Assembly: GCA_036172665.1 (NCBI GenBank)
Contig: CM069871.1
Location: forward strand, 9,052,001 to 9,116,000
Length of the DNA stretch: 64,000 nucleotides
Reading direction: 5' to 3'
DNA from: Prosopocoilus inquinatus
Lineage: Eukaryota > Arthropoda > Insecta > Coleoptera > Lucanidae
In this document: piece by piece, positions 59,040-64,000 of the stretch
How positions within the stretch are numbered: position 1 is the stretch's first letter
Layout of the letters: every line of letters starts with the position of its first letter
Notes under the pieces: model-generated
What the model was told of the DNA's origin: nothing
The model's input: the letters and a program-made list of their open reading frames with translations, nothing else
Database searches by the model: none
Made by a program: the position numbers and the translations under genes

Positions 59040-61515
59040 AAGCTTTTTTAGGCAAAATGCTCAGAAAAATTAGCAACTAACAAAAGCCTTAAAAAGCGTA
59101 CAGAATTTCTCGTCCCTTTTCTCTCTCTATCGTACACTCAGCGAAAAATTCTTTTACGAACTGAATTAAATGTTTTGAGATCGAATAAAGTTGAATTCGT
59201 AAATTCAACTTTAGTTTCCTAATCGCGCGAAGAAATATTCAGGACCTACATTATTGGCGTGTTTAAATATAAAAGTGTTGCTTCGAAAAAATTAGAAACT
59301 AACAAAGGCCTTAAAAAGTATATAGAATTTTCCGTCCCTTTCCTTTCTCTGTCGTACGCTTGTTGCTTCGAAAAAAACACAAAGGCCTGAAAAAGTGTAC
59401 AGAATTTCTCGTCTCTTTCCTCTCTCTATCGTACACTCAATGTTGCAATCTCGATTACAGGTTGATTTATTCAGTCGATTATTTCTATCCTGTATTCCGC
59501 AGAAGAGCGGAAAATTCTTTTACGAACTAAATTAATTGATTATAGTTCGTTAATTGAAACCTTTTAGAATTAAACTTTACTTTCTTAAACACCGAATTGT
59601 GCGAAGAAATATTCAGGGCCTATATTATTGGCGTGTTTAAATATAAAATTGTTGCTTCTACAAAATTAGAAACTAACAAAGACCTTAAAAAGTGTACAGA
59701 ATTTTCTATCCCTTTCCCTCTCTCTATCGTAGACTCATTGTTGCAATAATTTCAAATGCAGTTCTTTTTTTAATTTATTTACTCAATCGATTCTTTTCTA
59801 GTCGTCATTCCGCAGAAGAGGGAAATAATTCTTTTAGAAAATGAATTAGTTGATTTGAGATCAACAATTCAAACCATTTTGAATTAAAATTCAGCTTCCT
59901 AAGCATCGAATCGCGCGAAGAAATATTTAAGACCTTCGTTATTGACACGTTTAAATATAAAATAGTTGCTTCGAAAAATTAGAAACTAACAAAGGCCTTA
60001 AAAGGTGTACAGAATTGTCCGTCCCTTTCCCCTCTCTGTCGTACACTCATTGTTGCAATAATTTAAAATGCAGTTTTTTTTAATTTATTTATTCAATCGA
60101 TTCTTTTCTAGTCTTCATTCCGCAGAAGAGGAAAATAATTCTTTAAGGAAATGAATTAGTTGATTTGAGATCAACAATTCAAACCATTTTGAATTAAAAT
60201 TCAGCTTCCTAAGCATCGAATCGCGCGAAGAAATATTTAAGACCTTCGTTATTGACACGTTTAAATATAAAATAGTTGCTTCGAAAAATTAGAAACTAAC
60301 AAAGGCCTTAAAAGGTGTACAGAATTGTCCGTCCCTTTCCCCTCTCTGTCGTACACTCATTGTTGCAATAATTTAAAATGCAGTTTTTTTTAATTTATTT
60401 ATTCAATCGATTCTTTTCTAGTCTTCATTCCGCAGAAGAGGAAAATAATTCTTTAAGGAAATGAATTAGTTGATTTGAGATCAACAATTCAAACCATTTT
60501 GAATTAAAATTCAGCTTCCTAAGCATCGAATCGCGCGAAGAAATATTTAAGACCTTCGTTATTGACACGTTTAAATATAAAATAGTTGCTTCGAAAAATT
60601 AGAAACTAACAAAGGCCTTAAAAGGTGTACAGAATTTTTCGTCCGTCCCTTTTCTCTCTCTGTCGTACGCTCATTGTTGCAATAATTTCAAATACAGTTT
60701 TTTTTTTTAATTTATTTATTCAGTCGATTCTTTTCTAGTCTACATTCCGCAGAACAGGAAACGAATTCTCTTACGAACTGAATTAGTTGATATGAGATCA
60801 ATAATTGAAACCATTTCGAATTAAAATTGAGTTCCCTAAACACCGAATCACGCGATGAAATATTTAAGACCTTCGTTATTGGCATGTTTAAATATAAAAT
60901 TGTTGCTTAAAAAAATTAGAAACTAACAAAGGCCTTAAAAGGTGTACAGAATTGTCCGTCCCTTCCCCCTCTCTGTCGTACACTCATTGTTGCAATAATT
61001 TCAAATGCAGTTTTTTTTAATTTATTTATTCAATCGATTCTTTTCTAGTCTTCATTCCGCAGAAGAGGAAAATAATTCTTTAAGGAAATGAATTAGTTGA
61101 TTTGAGATCAACAATTCAAACCATTTTGAATTAAAATTCAGCTTCCTAAGCATCGAATCGCGCGAAGAAATATTTAAGACCTTCGTTATTGACACGTTTA
61201 AATATAAAATAGTTGCTTCGAAACTAACAAAGGCCTTAAAAGGTGTACAGAATTTTTCGTCCGTCCCTTTTCTCTCTCTGTCGTACGCTCATTGTTGCAA
61301 TAATTTCAAATACAGTTTTTTTTTTTAATTTATTTATTCAGTCGATTCTTTTCTAGTCTACATTTCGCAGAACAGGAAACGAATTCTCTTACGAACTGAA
61401 TTAGTTGATATGAGATCAATAATTGAAACCATTTCGAATTAAAATTGAGTTTCCTAAGCAAAGAATCGCGCGAAGAAATATTCAAGATCAACATTATTGG
61501 GGGGTTTAAATATTA
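59040..61515. repeat. ~310-bp satellite array
   Basis: AACTAACAAAGGCCTTAAAA recurs at about 59671, 59986, 60296, 60606, 60922 and 61223, a period near 310 bp, with more diverged or truncated copies back to 59078. Units contain a pyrimidine-rich CCCTTTCCCCTCTCTGTCGT, CATTCCGCAGAAGAGGAAAA and CGAATCGCGCGAAGAAATAT. The units beginning near 59990 and 60300 look identical over most of their length, so expansion is recent. No coding frame. Confidence 0.9.
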
Positions 61516-61526
61516 AATTATTAGTA

Positions 61527-61627
61527 TAATTTTTTTTTGAACTTGAACCGGACAGAAATATGATGGGAACACACTCAACGTTTCGCTATAGATATATAAC
61601 TTCGTCCGGCTCAAGTTTAAAAAAACT
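61527..61627. repeat. Foldback at satellite edge
   Basis: TTTTTTTGAACTTGAACCGG and inverted CCGGCTCAAGTTTAAAAAAA arms with about a 57-base loop, just past the last satellite unit. Confidence 0.8.
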
Positions 61628-63000
61628 TTCCACTTACAATTTTCATCGGACAAGAATCAACTTCAATTATGGAATTGTTGTTAAGAAGATAATTTGAACT
61701 AAAAAGCAAAGACTTTAAAAAGTGTACATAATTGTTAGTCCCTTTTCTCTTTTCATTTACGATTTAAAAAATGTTAAGGTTAAGGCAAGGCTTCGTGACT
61801 TCTTTATTAGTTTATTTAAATTAATAAAATAACTTATCGCAAGTTAATTAATATTAATAAATTATTATTTATTTTTTTACGTACGAGATGTTTAAACTGA
61901 TATAATTAAATACTTGCCTTACAAAAGTAGATTGCGGACGTGTTGCTACGGTTACGCAATGCGATGACAACTGAATAACGTGCATTGTATGCGTAGCCAT
62001 GGCAACACCCCAAATGTCCTAACTCTGATTATAAATGAGTGTCTAAAACGTTATTTCTATTTGCGTTGCACCTTTGAACTTCCTCATCTTTTCTGCCGTG
62101 AACGGCAGATATTTGCAATCAAAGCGAAAACTTTCCATTTCCAACCTGATGTGATGTTTATCGTCCTTGCCGGTCAGTTTTTTTTTTTTTTGTTTAATTT
62201 ATTGTCATTCCTCTCCGGTTTTTCCCTATTCCTTTATCTATCTTTTTTTTACTTACAAAGGTATGATATTACATCATTTGCCTTTTTAAAAAAAGAAATA
62301 AAAAAACGGAAACACGAAATAATAGTTTTCGACGAACAAATAAGACTGAGTGGTCTTTAGTCGTAAACAAAAATTTTGTTATTCGGATTAAAATCGCCTC
62401 GCCGTCTTCTGGAAAACATGCTCTAAATTTTTTTTTTTTTTTAACTATAAACCACTTTTGCAAGGCCATCACCGTCACATCACGAACGCGTGAAACCAGC
62501 ACAAAAAAGAAGCTCAGCGACGACATTGCTTTAGCATTTAGCATTTTCTATGGCTTTTTGTGTGCTCAAGCGGTGGAAATATCGACAAAGAGCCATCTGG
62601 CGTGGGAGTTATTAAATCCTATGGTGAAAAAAAAAAAATTCCTGCAGACGATGCGTGAAAATTGGAAATTCTTTTACGCCGTTTAACGTGAACGCGTACT
62701 TCGCAGTTCGACACTTGATATTTATTGTCACGCTTGAATTACGATTCGTTCAATAACGAAATTTTCATTGAAATAAGTAATTTGATTCGTCGATAAATAA
62801 ATGAAGCGGAAAAAGTTTTCAATTCATTGTAGTACGTACTTCCAAAAGTAGGAAAAAAAAATTCTTTTTATTTGATGCGCGTTTGATTGATCCATCGTAA
62901 TTCGAATTTATTTTTAAACTATCGTATGAGAACCCCTCAAAATAAAAAAAAGCAAATTGAAAAAATAAACAAATAAATACTTTCCAAAAAGCAATGCACA
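61628..63000. other. Non-coding DNA
   Basis: AT-rich with a less AT-rich part at 61930-62160. The plus-strand frame 61980-62360 (126 codons) turns hydrophobic/T-rich and has no recognisable domain; no gene is called. Confidence 0.45.
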
Positions 63001-63004
63001 AAAG

Positions 63005-63060
63005 TCGGAGTACCTCAGGGATCCATTCCAGGACCAATCCTCTTTACACTCTTTTTTAAA
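63005..63060 (+). pseudogene. Non-LTR reverse transcriptase fragment
   Basis: The frame reads VGVPQGSIPGPILFTLFFK and then a stop. This is the conserved RT block around GVPQGS...GP(I/L)LF of Jockey/CR1-like LINEs, distinct from the 41-kb copy. Only this block is seen, so it is a decayed fragment. Confidence 0.7.
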
Positions 63061-64000
63061 TAGTCTTGCCAATTATTGTTCATTATTTCTACACACAGGT
63101 GAAGTTCTTTATTATATTTTATATATTATTTTTGTATTATATTATACTTCTTGTTTTGTTTCGTACGCTTGAGTTCTCTTTTTTTTAATTTTATATACAG
63201 TATGTCGCTGGATTTAGTTTACAAGAGGCAAAGAAAATTGATTTTTAATTTTACGTAACAACTCCAAAAGAAAAGTAAGTTTTGCTTGATGTACAAAGAA
63301 TCTATCTGTAATTAAAATTTCAACTTTAATACAGTATATTGTTAAAACCGAAAACAAAAAAAAAAAAACAAAACCACCTTTTTAAACTTTATATAAACCG
63401 TAAAGATGCAAGAGCATCCCTTAACTGTTTTTTTTTTTGTATTCCTTGCAAACGAATTTTCCCACTTGTAAACTCAATTCGGGGACATACTGTACATCAC
63501 CATTTTTATGTTAATTTTTTATACTAATAATTTTTTAATGTTCAGTAAGTTCTGTCGACGATCATTTGTTTTTCTACAGAAGTCGTTCTATCATTGTTAT
63601 TGTTCTCTTAAGACGATTTTTTCCTGTTTTTTCTTTTTTAATTTTTTTTATTCCTTGTTTCTCGTATTTTATTTATTTTCTTTATTTACCTATTTTCTTT
63701 CTTTTAATTAACGTTGCTTTCGTACGTTCATTTCAAACTGTTTTTTTTTAAATTTTACTATTATTATTGTTTCTTTGTGTCGGTTTCTTTTCATTCGTGC
63801 ATCTGTGTTTTTTTTTGCATTATTTATGTTATTTCTGTTTTAACGATCAGGTTGTTTTAACTTGTTCATCACTTGTTTCTCGTGTTATTTATAATTTTCT
63901 TCTTTTTTTTTTAAATTAGCGTCCCTTTCCTGTGTTTATTTTCAAACTAATTTCTTAAAATTTTCACTGCCATTTTGGTTTTTATTTTTTTTCCCCTACA
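63061..64000. other. T-rich DNA to window end
   Basis: Strong T bias on the plus strand. Open frames at 63339-63751 are F/L-rich composition artefacts. Confidence 0.55.

Noticed and set aside
61980..62360. 126-codon plus-strand frame beginning MHCMRSHGNTPNVL
   Set aside because: The first half is unremarkable and the second half is T-rich low complexity; no domain, splice or promoter support.
1..64000. CRISPR arrays, prokaryotic operons or phage genes
   Set aside because: No regular short repeat-spacer array, no operon structure and clear eukaryotic splice and transposon features; tandem arrays here have no unique spacers of constant length.

Overview
This is AT-rich, repeat-dense eukaryotic DNA, almost certainly from an insect and possibly a beetle. 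The organism call rests on an insect-type neuropeptide receptor exon, GT-AG splice signals, TA-flanked MITEs, hAT elements with 8-bp target duplications, and non-LTR reverse transcriptase remnants. There is no prokaryotic gene organisation. Most open frames are chance readings of low-complexity or repeat DNA.

The only confident protein-coding gene is on the minus strand at 25250-26054. It is the first coding exon of a class A GPCR of the pyrokinin/CAPA (neuromedin-U-receptor-like) family and ends at a clean GTAAG donor after TM5. A candidate C-terminal-tail exon lies at 16814-17159. I could not find the exon carrying TM6-TM7. Two other minus-strand candidates (248-400 with a nearby AATAAA, and 40209-40430 with a good acceptor) look like exons of unrecognised genes.

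The rest is layered repeats. From 0 to 11.8 kb there is mostly unique AT-rich DNA with polypurine tracts, a foldback and a ribozyme element. An hAT element (11.8-12.9 kb) is followed by arrays containing TCAAGGTCA-type motifs at 13.9-15.8 and 18.5-20.6 kb. At 22.3-25.2 kb a palindromic CTTGTACAAG satellite runs to about 20 bp from the receptor splice donor. At 26.7-28.6 kb two foldbacks with tRNA-like boxes flank a 1.2-kb MITE. At 28.8-32 kb there are more arrays. At 33.6-39.1 kb there are long repeats and foldbacks. At 40.5-42.4 kb an hAT-like element contains a LINE fragment. At 43.2-43.9 kb a second hAT copy carries a ribozyme element. At 50.7-55.2 kb a 2.7-kb foldback interrupts one copy of a tandem duplication whose other copy preserves the empty site. 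At 59-61.5 kb there is a 310-bp satellite.

The most interesting signal is a set of hammerhead-ribozyme-like motifs. One, at 43764-43812, has an intact core, a 5-bp stem II, a 7-bp stem I and a short palindromic stem III. It sits in a 127-bp insertion bounded by exact 10-bp direct repeats. A second copy is at 1083-1131, a decayed copy is near 30.6 kb, and hammerhead-like variants occur in the arms of the 2.7-kb foldback and near 58.4 kb. All folds were made by eye and are untested.
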